This document shows, piece after piece, positions 44,413-55,489 of a stretch of 64,000 nucleotides of DNA. Below the pieces are notes generated by a model. That model was given only the letters and a program-made list of their open reading frames with translations. It was not told the DNA's origin and made no database searches. The stretch's first letter is position 1. The number at the start of each line of letters is the position of its first letter. The position numbers and the translations under genes are program-made. This stretch comes from Lineus longissimus (lineage: Eukaryota; Nemertea; Pilidiophora; Heteronemertea; Lineidae), in NCBI RefSeq assembly GCF_910592395.1, contig NC_088321.1, positions 14,138,001 through 14,202,000 on the forward strand, given 5' to 3'.

Positions 44413-44705
44413 ATTAACCCTTTCATTGCAGCGGCCATTTTTCAGCTGTGGCCATCTTTGCTGACAGTTGGTACCAATATTGAACAGTTCGGCTAATTTT
44501 AATCTCAACTGTCAAAATTGTAACCATATTTATTACTAGGATGTTCCTGATGTTCTCGAAGTGCATTTAGCATGTTTAGAGATACCAAGAGCTGGTGAAT
44601 TAAAGTTTTAGTCGGGCATGACGTGGGGCCATGTACATGACGTGCTGTCTTTATTTGTGTTACGACTTGCATCTAATATGCAGTTGATAAAGATGAACGC
44701 TTAAA
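44413..44705 (+). mobile_element. MITE-like repeat R4 (copy 2)
   Basis: Begins TTAACCCTTTCATTGCAGCG and matches 22960-23227 in reverse. Shared segments include TTTAGCATGTTTAGAGATAC / ACCAAGAGCTGGTGAATT and GCATGACGTGGGGCCATG. TTAA at the start suggests TTAA or TA targeting. Confidence 0.7.
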
Positions 44706-45305
44706 ATTTGAAAATGGTCTGGCTGCAGCCTCTTAGTCATATCAGATTCGAGGTACAGAGCTCTGAAATTTGGTTTTAATTTGTTTGGCAGCATCTTATC
44801 AGCATTGTTGTATCATGCATGGAGACATCTGACATGTTTTAATCCAGTCTGAAGTTCAAAAACCAATTAAAAGAGGATTTTAAATGACATTTTCTAAGAA
44901 CCAAAATATCTTGTTTTCGTTTGAAAACATCTCGAATAAAGTAGTCAGTCTGTTGTATCCACTGATTTCTATCTCAAAATCCGCTGGCCTAACCACGTCA
45001 AGATAAGATTGCCCCTGTCAAGTGAGTCAATCTTCACATTCATAGCATTATTTTGATGCTCTACTTTCAATACTGTATCAGGTTGATCATAAATATTTGG
45101 TGTCGGATTATGTTTCGGTGGCCGTCCCCACAAAAACCTGTACAGGTCCATGGAGGCCGAGGTCATGAACGCAGGTCGAATATTCAGGCAACCCGAATGT
45201 GGCCGAATGTGCTCAGAATACGCCGCATTGCCTTCCGATGATTGATCGCCGAATTGATCCATTTCCTATACAAACAAGTCAAGAAGTGGCTGCAGAATTG
45301 ATCGA
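44706..45305. other. Unassigned non-coding DNA
   Basis: Frames open on both strands over 44969-45262 without any known motif. Confidence 0.45.
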
Positions 45306-45965
45306 GGTGAAGGTCGGTCTTCATGCGACCTTGGCCTTGTCTCTATGTGACAAGAAGTGATGGGGAAATTAAAATGGTTTCCAGCGAGGCTGCATGTTGA
45401 CGAGATGGGTCAAGAAGCGATGGGAAAGTTTAAATGTTCTCAGTGTGGCTGCGTTGTCTTGAGATAGGTCGACATGTCACAAGATGTTTGAAGAAGATTA
45501 GGTGTGTAGAATTAATTTAGGTGAAGGTCGGTCTTCATTCGACCTTGGCCTTGTCTATATGTGTCAAGAAGAGATAGGGAAATTAAAATGCTTCCAGCAT
45601 GGCTGTATGATTTGAGATGGGTCAAGAAGCGATGGGGAAGCTAAAATGTTCTCAGTGTGGCTGCGTTGTTTCGAGATGGGTCGACATGTCACAAGATGTT
45701 TGAATAAGATTAGGTGTGTAGAATTAATCTAGGTGAAGGTCGGTCTTCATTCGACCTTGGCCTTGTCTATATGTGTCAAGAAGAGATAGGGAAAATAAAA
45801 TGCTTCCAGCATGGCTGTATGATTTGAGATGGGTCAAGAAGCGATGGGGAAGCTAAAATGTTCCCAGCGAGGCTGCCTGGTCTTGATATCGGCGGAGGTG
45901 TTACAAAATGTTTGAAGAAGATGAGGTGTGTAAAAGAACTGATAATGGAGATGGTCAATCTTCAT
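45306..45965. repeat. ~212-bp tandem array (3 units plus part)
   Basis: GGTGAAGGTCGGTCTTCAT begins units at 45306, 45520 and 45732, and a weaker relative lies at 45943. Each unit contains the inverted pair AAGGTCG and CGACCTT, and an internal repeat GATGGGTCAAGAAGCGATGG / GATGGGTCGACATGTCACAA, so units themselves grew from a shorter repeat. Confidence 0.9.
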
Positions 45966-46436
45966 GTGCTCATGTTAACCTCTACAAAGTATGCAGTCCA
46001 AAACATCATCTTCCCATGACTTTGGGGATCTCACTTAGCTTGAATAATACCATCTAACATTTTACTTTTCTAACCGTCACTGTGCACTGGATGAATTTGC
46101 AATAGTGTAACTTGAAATGTACAAAGTATGCAGTGCAAACACAACTACATGCCGTGCATATATTTAACCAGCAAACAGCCACTTCAAAACTTCTGAGTGG
46201 TTTCGGAACATTTTCGTTATATTTACTTGGGCTAATTTACATGTCTTATTCAGAGAAGGCGACATGTCATGGTAGGAAGAACATGTGCTTGTAGCACTGT
46301 TGCCATGAGTTACTCTAGTGTCACCGACATGAGACTGGTTCTTGAAGAAATAGGAGATAATATGCACCTGCTTGTTCAAAGCCATTCAAAATTTTCACTT
46401 TTGATAGACAGCGCACTCTTAGAAATACAGATTTTT
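45966..46436. other. Unassigned non-coding DNA
   Basis: TACAAAGTATGCAGT occurs at about 45985 and 46120. No gene. Confidence 0.45.
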
Positions 46437-46820
46437 GAGCTTTTGAAGAACTTTTAATGGATTTGGCCAACACAAATATAAAGTTCTTTTGGTAAATTGA
46501 AGAAAAAAACCTAATACTAAAGGTTTTTGAGCTTTTGAAGAACTTTTAATGGATTTGGCCAACACAAATATTAAGTTCTTTTGGTAAAGGGAAGAAAAAA
46601 ACCTAATACTAATGGTTTTTGAGCTTTTGAAGAACTTTTAATGGATTTGGCCAACACAAATATTAAGTTCTTTTGGTAAATTGAAGAAAAAAACCTATAC
46701 TAATGGTTTTTGAGCTTTTGAAGAATTTTTAATGGATTTGGCCAACACAAATATGAAGTTCTTTTGGTAAATTGAAGAAAAAAACCTATACTAATGGTTT
46801 TTGAGGTTATGAAAAAGCTC
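46437..46820. repeat. 92-bp tandem array (4 units), highly uniform
   Basis: GAGCTTTTGAAGAAC starts at 46437, 46529, 46621 and 46712, and a degenerate GAGGTTATGAAAA at 46803. Units differ by only a few bases, so this is one of the youngest arrays in the window. The 62-codon frame at 46269-46457 ends inside it. Confidence 0.95.
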
Positions 46821-47432
46821 TTTGGGTGGTTCCCTTTGCTGATTTATATTTTTCTACTTTGGTGGTCGTTTCACTCTTGGACACTGGAAGTTCTGTGAGA
46901 AAAGTCTACTTGTAAAAACGTTACCGTATTTTAATGCCAAACTTTTAGCTTGCCCGATCGGATATATCTAGGAAAAGATATTACTTAAATTGACTTTAAT
47001 AGAACCAGCTCTGATAGCCTTCCGGTAACCCATCAATAATATTGCAAGTTCAATTTCTAAATAGATTTGGTCGCAAACTCTGCAATTCTCTGCCGTAGGG
47101 ATTCTCATAGTTATGGTTGGGGCTTTAGTCAATGTACAGTTTAAACCACCGAACCTGAAAACCCATCACTATGATTTGGTTTTAATTTCGAAATTGGTTC
47201 TTCGGTAGACTGATTAACTGTCCTAGGAGATGCTCATCCCCTACAAGCACAGTCAAAGACATCGTGGATAAAAGTGCAACCGAAGGCAATGTGTATATAA
47301 GACAGTCACAACCCAGTGATGTATCCCTCCTTTGGGAATGTAAGTGAGATTCACGTCTAGTAGTAATAGTAAGTTATTAGCAAACTGTTTCCCAAAATGT
47401 TGACTAATGGACTTTGCTCTAAGTCCTATTGC
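46821..47432. other. Unassigned non-coding DNA
   Basis: No recognisable feature. Confidence 0.45.
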
Positions 47433-47700
47433 ACGATTTCGATCCCGGGGAGAACCCAGGATCGTATTGCTGGATGAACCGGCGTGGCTTTCACGGAACT
47501 AAAATTCCTTGCTCTTCACAACAAGTTTGAGGCTCAACGTGAGATAAACTAATGAGGTTCTATTGACTGAAACTTGAAGCCATGGTCTCCTGTACCCGAG
47601 TGTCCATGCCAGGGCAAGTTAAAGATCCCACACTGGTGGACAGTAGCCTCTAGTGGACTTACCTGACAAAAATCAAATAGGGTTACGACGCCAGCGATAC
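47433..47700 (+). mobile_element. 5'-truncated, chimeric SINE-related copy
   Basis: Starts at the box B/T-arm region (TTTCGATCCCGGGGAGAACC) and follows the 20-kb SINE through GCTGGATGAACCGGCGTGGC and GGAACTAAAATTCCT. It then switches to the distal part of the 23655 type: CCCGAGTGTCCATGCCAGGG, AAATAGGGTTACGACGCCAG. Both families thus share a head or a middle with different distal parts. Confidence 0.7.
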
Positions 47701-47799
47701 TGAGCTGCCAATACTGTTACTGGTACTGATTATTCAAAACACGCTGCATGTAAGTAACAAATGATGAGATTCATCACAAAACAAGATGTATCCGTTTTT

Positions 47800-48075
47800 G
47801 CAATTTGGCAATTTTGAGAAAATGGCATAAAAATTTGGAATTTAACAGAAAATGCATTGGGAATTTTGTTGCGTTTTTTCGCCATAGAAGTTTAACTGTT
47901 GGCCAGAATGCTCTAGAATTCTTAGGACAGATCAGTCATTGTATCGATTATGCCATGGTATGGTTGACTGAAAAAAGTGTTTTTCATGTGGAATTCTTCA
48001 GATTTTGGAGACGTTTTAGTTTTATTGTTGGCCAGAATACCCTATAATTTTAAGGACAGATCAGTCATCATTTGG
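47800..48075. repeat. Two-copy tandem duplication (129 bp)
   Basis: GTTGGCCAGAAT occurs at 47898 and 48027, both followed by CT or CC, CTA.AATT, then AGGACAGATCAGTCAT. Preceding text (TTTTGGAGACGTTTTAG / TTTTTTCGCCATAGAAG) is also related. Confidence 0.8.
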
Positions 48076-48092
48076 GCATTGCCATCCTCAAA

Positions 48093-48270
48093 TACAGTAG
48101 AACCTCCCTCAGCGGACACCTCTCTATCAAGGACACCTTCTTTCTTGAGGTCATTGCATTTGGTCCCATGCTGGTCATTTCCATTGAAATTGGCCTCTGT
48201 AATCAGGTCACCTCTCAATCAAGAACAGCATTTGTCAGTCCCAGTATCCTTTAAGAGAGGTTCTACTGTA
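48093..48270. mobile_element. Pogo/Tc1-like MITE, best copy (174 bp)
   Basis: TA, then CAGTAGAACCTCCCTCAGCG at 48095; right end AGAGAGGTTCTACTG at 48254-48268, then TA. The terminal inverted repeat CAGTAGAACCTC is perfect in the outer 12 bases. It contains internal echoes of the ends (CACCTCTCTATCAAGGACAC). TA target and CAGT termini fit the pogo/Tigger group of Tc1-mariner. No coding region. Confidence 0.85.
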
Positions 48271-48478
48271 CTTGCTTAAAGCCAACCGGATTTGCATTGA
48301 TTAGGAAGCTTGTGATGAACAATGAACCTCGACAGTTGAGTCATCTCGTTGTATAAACCTGTTGAGTGTGTATGATGCGTCAGAGCTGTTTAATCCACTT
48401 TCACCGGCGACGTGGATCAATTTTCATTGGCAACGTCACAACCGGGTGCAAGCGAGGTCTTAGTCTAGACAAGGTTGT

Positions 48479-48711
48479 GGGTTGACCACAGGCACCACAA
48501 TTTCGGCCTGAGCTCGAAATCCTAAATCACTACTACTCAGAACTCTTCAAAACGGAGTAAATGGCAAATTCAAGGGTGTGTGCGTCTTTGTTTTGCAGAG
48601 AACAGCCTCCCATGTTTTAAATGGGCGTTCACTTATTTTTGAAAGAGTTCAAATTGTTTTTAGAATTTCAATTTCTAGCCAAAATAATGCTGCTGTCTAT
48701 AAGAGTCAACC
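48479..48711. mobile_element. Foldback MITE FB2, copy 2
   Basis: Starts GGGTTGACCACAGGCACCAC and ends with AATTTCTAGCCAAAATAATGC..AGAGTCAACC; the outer GGTTGAC and GTCAACC are inverted. Internal AGAACTCTTCAAAACGGAGT faces TTTTTGAAAGAGTTC. More diverged than the copy at 61812. Confidence 0.65.
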
Positions 48712-49294
48712 ATTTTATTGAAATATTCAGTGTCATATCTGTAAAATGGGGAAGCAACATCAGCAAACTACGAATTGAACTTGGTTCCAAAGTGCTACAG
48801 TTCTGATGTCAGTGGCCTGATTTAGCATCCTTCGTGAGGCCCCTTGGGTTTCAGACTGGGGAGAGGAGGACCCATGAGATAGGTAAGGTGAATGATTATG
48901 CAGGGCTGTCCGAGCTTGTGAACAGTTAGTTAATCTGACAGCTGTTGTTTTGGACCAATCAGCAAATATCCTTATTTTCAAATAAATACCTAACAATACC
49001 CAGACCCATAGCAAACAATTTACCATGACGCCCTGAAATTTTACACAACTCATTTCAATATTGTAAAAAATCTGATTATTTTTTGCTGATCCGGATTCAT
49101 TTTGGACCAATTCATTCGAGACGAGCGTTCATTATCTCTTTTTATACTAGCATGCCGAAAACAATAGTGAAATAACTAGACCATTTACGTCATTGTCTCC
49201 AGGACTCATGCAACCCAATAACTCTCTGATTGCATTGAAACTTTTTTATAACCAACTGATCAATTATTTTGGGATTCGTTTGGCAGAATCGTTT
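48712..49294. other. Unassigned non-coding DNA
   Basis: The 116-codon minus frame at 48760-49110 has no recognisable domain and no splice support. Confidence 0.45.
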
Positions 49295-49465
49295 TACAGC
49301 AGAACCTCCTTCAGCGGACACAGGACAACGCTCTACCAATGACACTACTTTTGATACCAAATTGGGTGTTTCCATTCAATTTGACCTCTCTTATCAGGAC
49401 ACCTCTCTATGAAGGACAGCACTTCTCACTCACTAGGGTGACCTTAATAGAGAGGTTCTACAGTA
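49295..49465. mobile_element. Pogo/Tc1-like MITE, copy (167 bp)
   Basis: TA, CAGCAGAACCTCCTTCAGCG on the left; AATAGAGAGGTTCTACAGTA on the right. Ends are inverted with one or two mismatches and TA flanks both sides. Confidence 0.8.
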
Positions 49466-49497
49466 ATAATAGGTCCTGTAGACAATAAAACCTGTTA

Positions 49498-49545
49498 AAT
49501 CATAAAATGTGCCAAATGACACCACATAAGAGAGGTTCTACTGTA
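49498..49545. mobile_element. Pogo-like MITE, right-end fragment
   Basis: CATAAGAGAGGTTCTACTGTA is the right terminus of the same family (read as CATAAGAGAGG then TTCTACTGTA), with the rest missing. Confidence 0.7.
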
Positions 49546-50224
49546 GTTTTAGAAGCTGCGTGATCCGGACAATAGTAAAACGATATTGTCTGCAGCACTC
49601 ATACAACTGCATCCACTAATTATACAAAATCACTTCTGTGTTTACTAGGACTGATTCATTTCGAGCAGATATTCTTTCACATTCTGATTAATAGCACAAT
49701 AACAGTCATCCGACCGTACACACACATAACCGATCGAAACCGAGTGATTCATACAATGGGCCAGCATCCGCTAGCGCTACACGGCTACATTGTATCACTA
49801 TAGTGCCAGTCGTAATAGCGAAGTCACAGTTTGTCATGTGCCGGGATTGAGTCAGTTCTCGGACGTTTTATTCGCGCAGAGTGGATAATATACAAATGTT
49901 GGATGTTGGTATGTCTTTATCCTTGTTGTTGTTTGTACACTTAAATGTTCACCGAATCTGAAAAATTATGGTGGCATTTGGTTTAGGACTCGTACGGGAT
50001 TCAAAATCAATACAAATGTTATTGGTTTTCAATTATCGTCAAGAACCTGTTTGCAGTCATTTCTTTTTCGTGTTTTATGCTTAAGGGCCCAAGTGGCTCA
50101 CCGCCCAAAATGTGGGCCAGACTATGACAATTTATTCTCACTTAGTTATCTTTTAACATACTTTTTGTACGATGCTTTAGTTGAAATAGAACACTTACAA
50201 TATACATGATATATGGTGAAACCC
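49546..50224. other. Unassigned non-coding DNA
   Basis: No recognisable feature. Confidence 0.45.
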
Positions 50225-50525
50225 CACGCCCCATTTTATGGTAGACTTATTACACCCTTATCATCTTTGTTCAAGTACCAGTTCACTTGTCATAAAAGTT
50301 TTAAATTTGACAAAAACTGTTGATGTCGTATGGTTTGCGACCCAATCTTTAATCGAAACAATTACAAATGTTATTAAGTGTCACTTCTCATCAAATTTCA
50401 TTTTTGGTGGCCATCGTTTCTCTTATCAAATATACACTCATATCATCGTTGTTTGAATACTGACCCACCTGTCATAACAGCTTTTATTTCAATCAAAATC
50501 GTTGGTGTCGTGCGGTTTTGGATCC
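50225..50525. repeat. Two-copy tandem duplication (~183 bp)
   Basis: TCATCTTTGTTCAAGTACC..CTTGTCATAAAAG at about 50260 and TCATCGTTGTTTGAATACTG..CCTGTCATAACAG at about 50443 begin related blocks ending in TGT(T/C)G.TG(T)CGT..GGTTT. Confidence 0.75.
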
Positions 50526-50884
50526 AAAACAGAAGATGAGCACCAGTGTTGTTTCAGGATGTTACAGAAATTAATAATCAAGTTGAATTAATCAAATTAC
50601 AGAATTGCAAATTGCCAAGGAAAACAAAAGGAAATTTCGTAACCCTTGGGTTTCTTGCATGAATGGCAACTAATAAAACGACAGGATTTTTTTGGTTACA
50701 GTACTGTCATACTTCATACATCATAATTGCCTCTTCATTAGTCAGATGTCAAGTTTGTGTCGGTTGCTAGGGGTGACGCGGCAGTGACCTGTCTGATTTG
50801 CTAAGGTGGGGCGATGACCTAAACTACCTTACGTCTCTGCCTGGGAAAAAAGTCTCCAGGGATGGGCAACATGTGTTTGTCTGA

Positions 50885-50965
50885 AACCTAGATGGCATAC
50901 TGGTAAGAGGGAAGGATTTCATACCGAGAGGTCAGGGGTTTAAATCCCTTCCGAGCCTCTTTATT
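50885..50965 (+). other. tRNA-like sequence, probably a tRNA pseudogene or SINE head
   Basis: GATGGCATACTGGTAAGAGG resembles box A, and GGGGTTTAAATCCC about 35 bases later resembles the T arm with box B, at normal tRNA spacing, followed by TTCCGAGCC. The 5' segment (CCTAGA) does not pair with the 3' acceptor strand and the D stem is poor, so a working tRNA is unlikely. Confidence 0.35.
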
Positions 50966-51411
50966 CTTTTCTGTCAGAGTTCGATGGTTAGATGCAGTAT
51001 AAAAAGCACTTTAAAGATATTTATCCTTTGTGTATTTTAAAAAAATATCCAATAAATTATTGATATCCTTTGGGGCCAGAACAATAGATATGCTTTACTT
51101 GCCACAAGACAAAGACTTGAGTAACCAATGGGTTTAAAGCTGCCTCACGTGCCATGCAAGAGAAAAAAATTAATCAAAAACGCCATTGATTGTTTTTCCA
51201 CTGCCTGGAGCACTGTATTTCAAAACCAAATATTCAATATTGGATTTAAATATAGGTCGTCCGCCAAGCAACTGCACAATTAAAAAAAGCTTTTTGACAA
51301 TTTTGAAATGTGTTCCCTTTAGCTTTTCATTGCCCTAAAGCTACCACAACATACATTTGTTTTGTTATCAATATCGTTTAGCAAACTGGCACGTGCCTGT
51401 TGTTTAACATA
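50966..51411. other. Unassigned non-coding DNA
   Basis: No recognisable feature. Confidence 0.45.
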
Positions 51412-51531
51412 TTAAAAGGCCTAGGCCATTTGTTGAATATCTAAAATTTTTGTTTGAATTTGAAAATTTCCTATCGCATAAATACAAACAGAAAATAGAT
51501 TTCAGCATTGCTGTTTTGTAGAAAGAAAGAA
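51412..51531 (-). mobile_element. MITE M1, half copy
   Basis: TTAAAAGGCCTAGGCCATTTG begins it (given in parts: TTAAAAGG, CCTAGGCC, ATTTG), then GTTTGAATTTGAAAATTTCC and AGATTTCAGCATTGCTG as in M1. Similarity stops where the neighbouring array starts. Confidence 0.75.
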
Positions 51532-51534
51532 ATC

Positions 51535-52300
51535 TGCTTGCTCAGCTAGCAAGGGTGGCACTGAGACTGAATGGCATTGGACGACATTGGTATCGCCCAC
51601 CTGACAATCGCCTTCAAGAGGTTAAGCTGCATCAACAGCCATTTTCAAAAACATCTTGAGTAATTTCAAAAGAGTAAGTTTTGATTTGAAGAACCCTAGG
51701 TATAATCCATGCCTTTTAATCCAATGACAGCAATCTGGTCACTCCCCAAGCTGGCATGGCACTGTGATTGTTGTATTGGACGCCATTGCCCAGCCGTCAG
51801 ATAATTCCCCTGGCACTCGCCTTCAAACGATAAAGCTGCATCAACAAGCTTGAGAAATTTCCAATGAACAACTTCTGCTTTGAAAAACCCAAAGTTTAAC
51901 CCATGTCTCTCCATCCAATGAAAACAATCTGGTCACTCACTTACCCAGGGTTTCACTGAGACTAAATAAGATCCTTCGCCGAGGTACTGCCCACTCAGAT
52001 TTTATTCAGCTGACACTCGCCTTCAAGGGCTGTAGCTGTATCAACAACAACTTACGAAAACGTCTTGAATAATGTTAAATAAGCACCCCAAGTCTTACCC
52101 ATGTCTCTCCCTCCAATGAAAACAATCTAGTCACTCACTTACCCCGGGTTTGCACTGAGACTAATATTCCTCGCCAAGGTATGGCCCAATCATATTTTAC
52201 TCACCTGACACTCAACCTTCAAGAGCTAAAGCTGTATCAACATCTTTTGGCGACAAATCTTCACAAAACCATTAAAACATTCTTGTCTTGAATGTTTAAT
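51535..52300. repeat. ~196-bp tandem array (4 units)
   Basis: CAATCTGGTCACT occurs at 51731, 51926 and, as CAATCTAGTCACT, at 52124. Around these, CACTGAGACT, CACTCGCCTTCAA(G/A), GCTGTATCAACA and CCCATGTCTCTCC recur in order; the first, more diverged unit starts about 51540. Confidence 0.9.
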
Positions 52301-53506
52301 AAATTAATGTTGAAACAGTCGGTACACAGTCAGCCCTGAGCAAAGATCTTCGTCAAGCCTTTTCCAACTTTATCATGTTTATGAGGACCAAAATATGTGT
52401 GCTTGGGATGTAGAGAATCCACTGTCTTGTCAACTCTAGTTGTAATTTGAACAAATTTAAATTTCTATAACGAGGTTGACTGGTTTATGAGAGAGGGAAA
52501 GTGTGCCTTATTGAGAACTGTGACAGGAATCTTTACGAATTTTCACAAATTCATTGCCATAATTACCTTTTACAACCTGATGTGCATTTCAATCTTGATA
52601 TTCAAGTAAGATTTGGTTGTAAATATGGTAATTTTGCTTTCGACTAGACATGTTGGTTAATCATATGTGTCATCTCACTGATGAAAATTATGTGACACCC
52701 TGTAGGTAGTACGTTTGTAATTTAGCGATTCATGGAAAGATCATCTTGACCAACGACTTTTTTGCATCTTCTCAATATTTAAATACCCTGGCTTTGTTTA
52801 AAGGGAGAATAAGACCATGAGGTTCAAAAGATTGGCGAAAAGTGAAAATGTGTTTTGGTATTTTACTGCTTTATTTGAACTCAATCTGCAGGATTTGGAA
52901 AACGCCATGCCAAATGGAAGCATGGGCTACACAGAGCAAAAGCTGAAGGAAAAAAAGATTTAAAGCTTGCAACCAAAGTAGAACGAATCAGTGCCACAGA
53001 GCGCACAGTAGTATGATAATATCAATAATAAAATCACTGCAACCACTTATAAGAAATGTCATTAATCCGTTGAAAGAGTTAGGAAATGGGAATCGATCGG
53101 TTTACGTTTAAAAAGGTTTTCCCACGTTGGGGGTCTCGTATTAGGAAGTACATTCAGCATGTAATGGAATATACATTGCTGATTTGTGAGTTTAGTATTC
53201 GTGGTCTTTGTGAGGTTAAAATGCAAGGATGAGCACCTGGGTGGTTCTGACATTGTTCCAAGGACATGACTGACTTTTGGCTTCAGGCTGGTTTGAATTG
53301 CACTCGGCTTTTGACATATTCGAACTTGTCCACACTTGTAGATTCAGTTGCCTGAGTTTGGGATTGGGATCAGTTTTCAAACATATGCAGAGATATGATT
53401 CCTTACAAAAGCTTTAAGAGCACCCTTTGATGGAAGTTTTTTATGATAAATATTCATTTTTCATGGAGCCTTATAGACTCCCATGCAGTCTATTGTGTCT
53501 GGGGTG
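52301..53506. other. Unassigned non-coding DNA
   Basis: No gene or recognised repeat in about 1.2 kb. Confidence 0.5.
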
Positions 53507-53930
53507 TAGGAGCCTCATAGCCTAGTGGTTAACGTGGTTGACCGTGCTGGCTTCTTCGCTATATGGGCCATGATCGATCCCGGGGAGAACCCTGGATTGT
53601 CATTCTGGATTAATCGGCATGGCTGCCAAAGCAAGAAAATTCCTGGCTCTTCACAGTCCTTTGAAAAAGACTTTAAACCGAGGTTCTTTGTGTCTGGTGT
53701 ATATGTAGGGCAAGCAAAATACCCATCGGTAGGAACATGAGTGGCTTGCCTTGGACTCTGCCTCTTGCTGAAGATGGAATCTCTAGGCCAATAAACCCAT
53801 CTGGCACCAACCGTAGTGGCACGTAAAAAGGCTCTTCCCGACTTGGAGGAGAAATACTCCCTGGAGAATAACACATCCGAGTGCGAGGCGAACGCTGAAG
53901 AAGAAGAAGAAGAAGAAGAATTCGTCCGTC
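53507..53930 (+). mobile_element. tRNA-derived SINE, second full-length copy
   Basis: Matches the SINE at 20087 over its length: head TAGGAGCCTCATAGCCTAGT, CGATCCCGGGGAGAACCC, CCTGGCTCTTCACAGTCC, AGGCCAATAAACCCATCTGG, CGTAGTGGCACG, and a (GAA)n tail (53896-53921). Box B has decayed to GATCGATCC and about 20% of bases differ, so it is older or from another subfamily. No clear target-site duplication. The frames at 53515-53874 and 53816-54052 are parts of this element; the Glu-rich stretch is the (GAA)n tail. Confidence 0.85.
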
Positions 53931-54289
53931 TCGCTGTAATACCTCAAAGTAGGACCAATCTTCCTAATAAGATGCAAGTCACAACATCGCCATTTCCTTT
54001 CATTAGGAGGTGTTTACCGGGCGAGATAGCTAAGCGTGCAATGAATCTCTAAGATTGTCTGATGGAATATCCAGACACCGTCTTCACCTTGATTGCAAAC
54101 TTCTATTACAAGGACCCTTAACATCTGCAAATATTTGCTTCTTCAGAGTGTAGATCAACAGTAAATACTGCTGCCCTTCCTCCCATCCCAAGGAAACAAG
54201 AGATGGTTTGAAGAATGAAGCAGCTATGAGGCTCTTCAAAGTCCACTGACATTGCTCTTTCCAAACAATTCGTTTCCATGTTGGACATT
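53931..54289. other. Unassigned non-coding DNA
   Basis: No recognisable feature. Confidence 0.45.
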
Positions 54290-55045
54290 TTAATCAACCC
54301 AAGTCACACATCTCGATGACATACAAGTTCAATGAAGGTCAAGGTCATTAAAGGTCAAGGTGACTTTATTGTTTCCTATTCCATTCTGCTTTCTCATCAG
54401 GTTCAAGGTCAAATTGCCTTAATGCTTTGCTTTGGATTTCATGTGCATGTTCTTACTCTTCATCAGTCATTTGATCATCACTCTTTCTAAAGATGCGTTT
54501 CCATGCAACCAAGCACCCATCTCAATGAAATACGAGTTCAAGAAAGTTCAAGCTCATCAAAGGTCAAGATGAATCAATTTTATCCAATTCTATTTTGCTT
54601 CCTCATTAATCCATTGATCATACCGATAGTCGCTGGCTCTCTCTCTCTCTTTCCTAACAATGCCAATCTGTGCAGGGCTGTTTTATCAGTCAAACGTTCA
54701 TCTCAATGAAATACACGGCAAGCACCCAACTCCTCAAGTGCAAGTTTAATAAAGGCCAAGGTGACTTATTGCCTCCTATTACATCATCAATCCACTGATC
54801 ACAGCCTTTAGTATCCCTTTCTCCGAACATTGCACTTCTCTGTGGAACATCCTTATTAGCCATGCGCCCATCTCCACAGTCTACAAATTCAAAAAAGGTC
54901 AAGGTGATTTCGTCACCTCCAATTTCATTTGCTTTCTGTAATCTCTCTTTCCAAATGATGCACTTCTGTGCTAGACAGTTTTATCAGTCCAGCTCCCATC
55001 TTCATGAAATAGACCCATCAATCGTAGACAATCTCCACCACAGAC
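54290..55045. repeat. Diverged tandem array rich in AAGGTCAAGGT half-sites
   Basis: Units carry TTTTATCAGTC or ATTTTAATCAACCC, a CCCATCTCAATGAAATACA phrase, AAGTTCAA..AAAGGTCAAGGTGA and TCCTATT..CATTT.GCTTTCT. Five units, roughly 100-220 bp apart. AGGTCAAGGTCA or close variants occur at about 54337, 54353, 54407 and 54896. Confidence 0.7.
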
Positions 55046-55358
55046 AATAAACCATTTCATTATCAGCCATGTCATCTTTAAGAAGCATTTTACTGGAAAG
55101 TCCTCCATCATTTCCTACATGACATGCTTCCCAAATTGTGATTGTCGGCCATCTTTATGATTGCTATGGTTTCAACAAGATAGCGGCCATCTTAATTGGG
55201 AAACAATTCTTCTTCAACTCGTCCAAGACAAAATAATTATGTGATGTTCAGGGAAAGAAACTTGTGTCTTGACATGTAAGTTATAGTTTCAGGCTATTTT
55301 TGTTGTAACCATGGCGATGATTGTTTCATGGTAATCTTGATTTTAACATTACCTTTAT
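55046..55358. other. Unassigned non-coding DNA
   Basis: GCGGCCATCTT or CGGCCATCTT occurs twice (about 55147 and 55183). Otherwise nothing. Confidence 0.45.
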
Positions 55359-55489
55359 GAAGACAGATATAAAAATTATATGAATGCCAAGTTTCAGCGA
55401 AGTTGCATGCATGATAACTGCACTACAGCATTGTGTATACTGCATTTCTATTTTCCTGACCTACGAATACTACTGGCGTTCCTCTTTTC
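55359..55489 (-). mobile_element. MITE M1, half copy
   Basis: AAGACAGATATAAAAATTAT, CAAGTTTCAGCGAAGTTGCA, CTGCACTACAGCATTGTGTA and TTTTCCTGACC match M1; the final bases (GGCGTTCCTCTTTT) are a decayed terminus. Confidence 0.75.

Noticed and set aside
50885-50965. Functional tRNA gene
   Set aside because: Box A- and B-like segments are present but the acceptor and D stems do not pair, so I list it only as tRNA-like.
53515-54052. Overlapping frames of 67-119 codons, one Glu-rich
   Set aside because: They fall in the SINE; the Glu-rich run is the (GAA)n tail.
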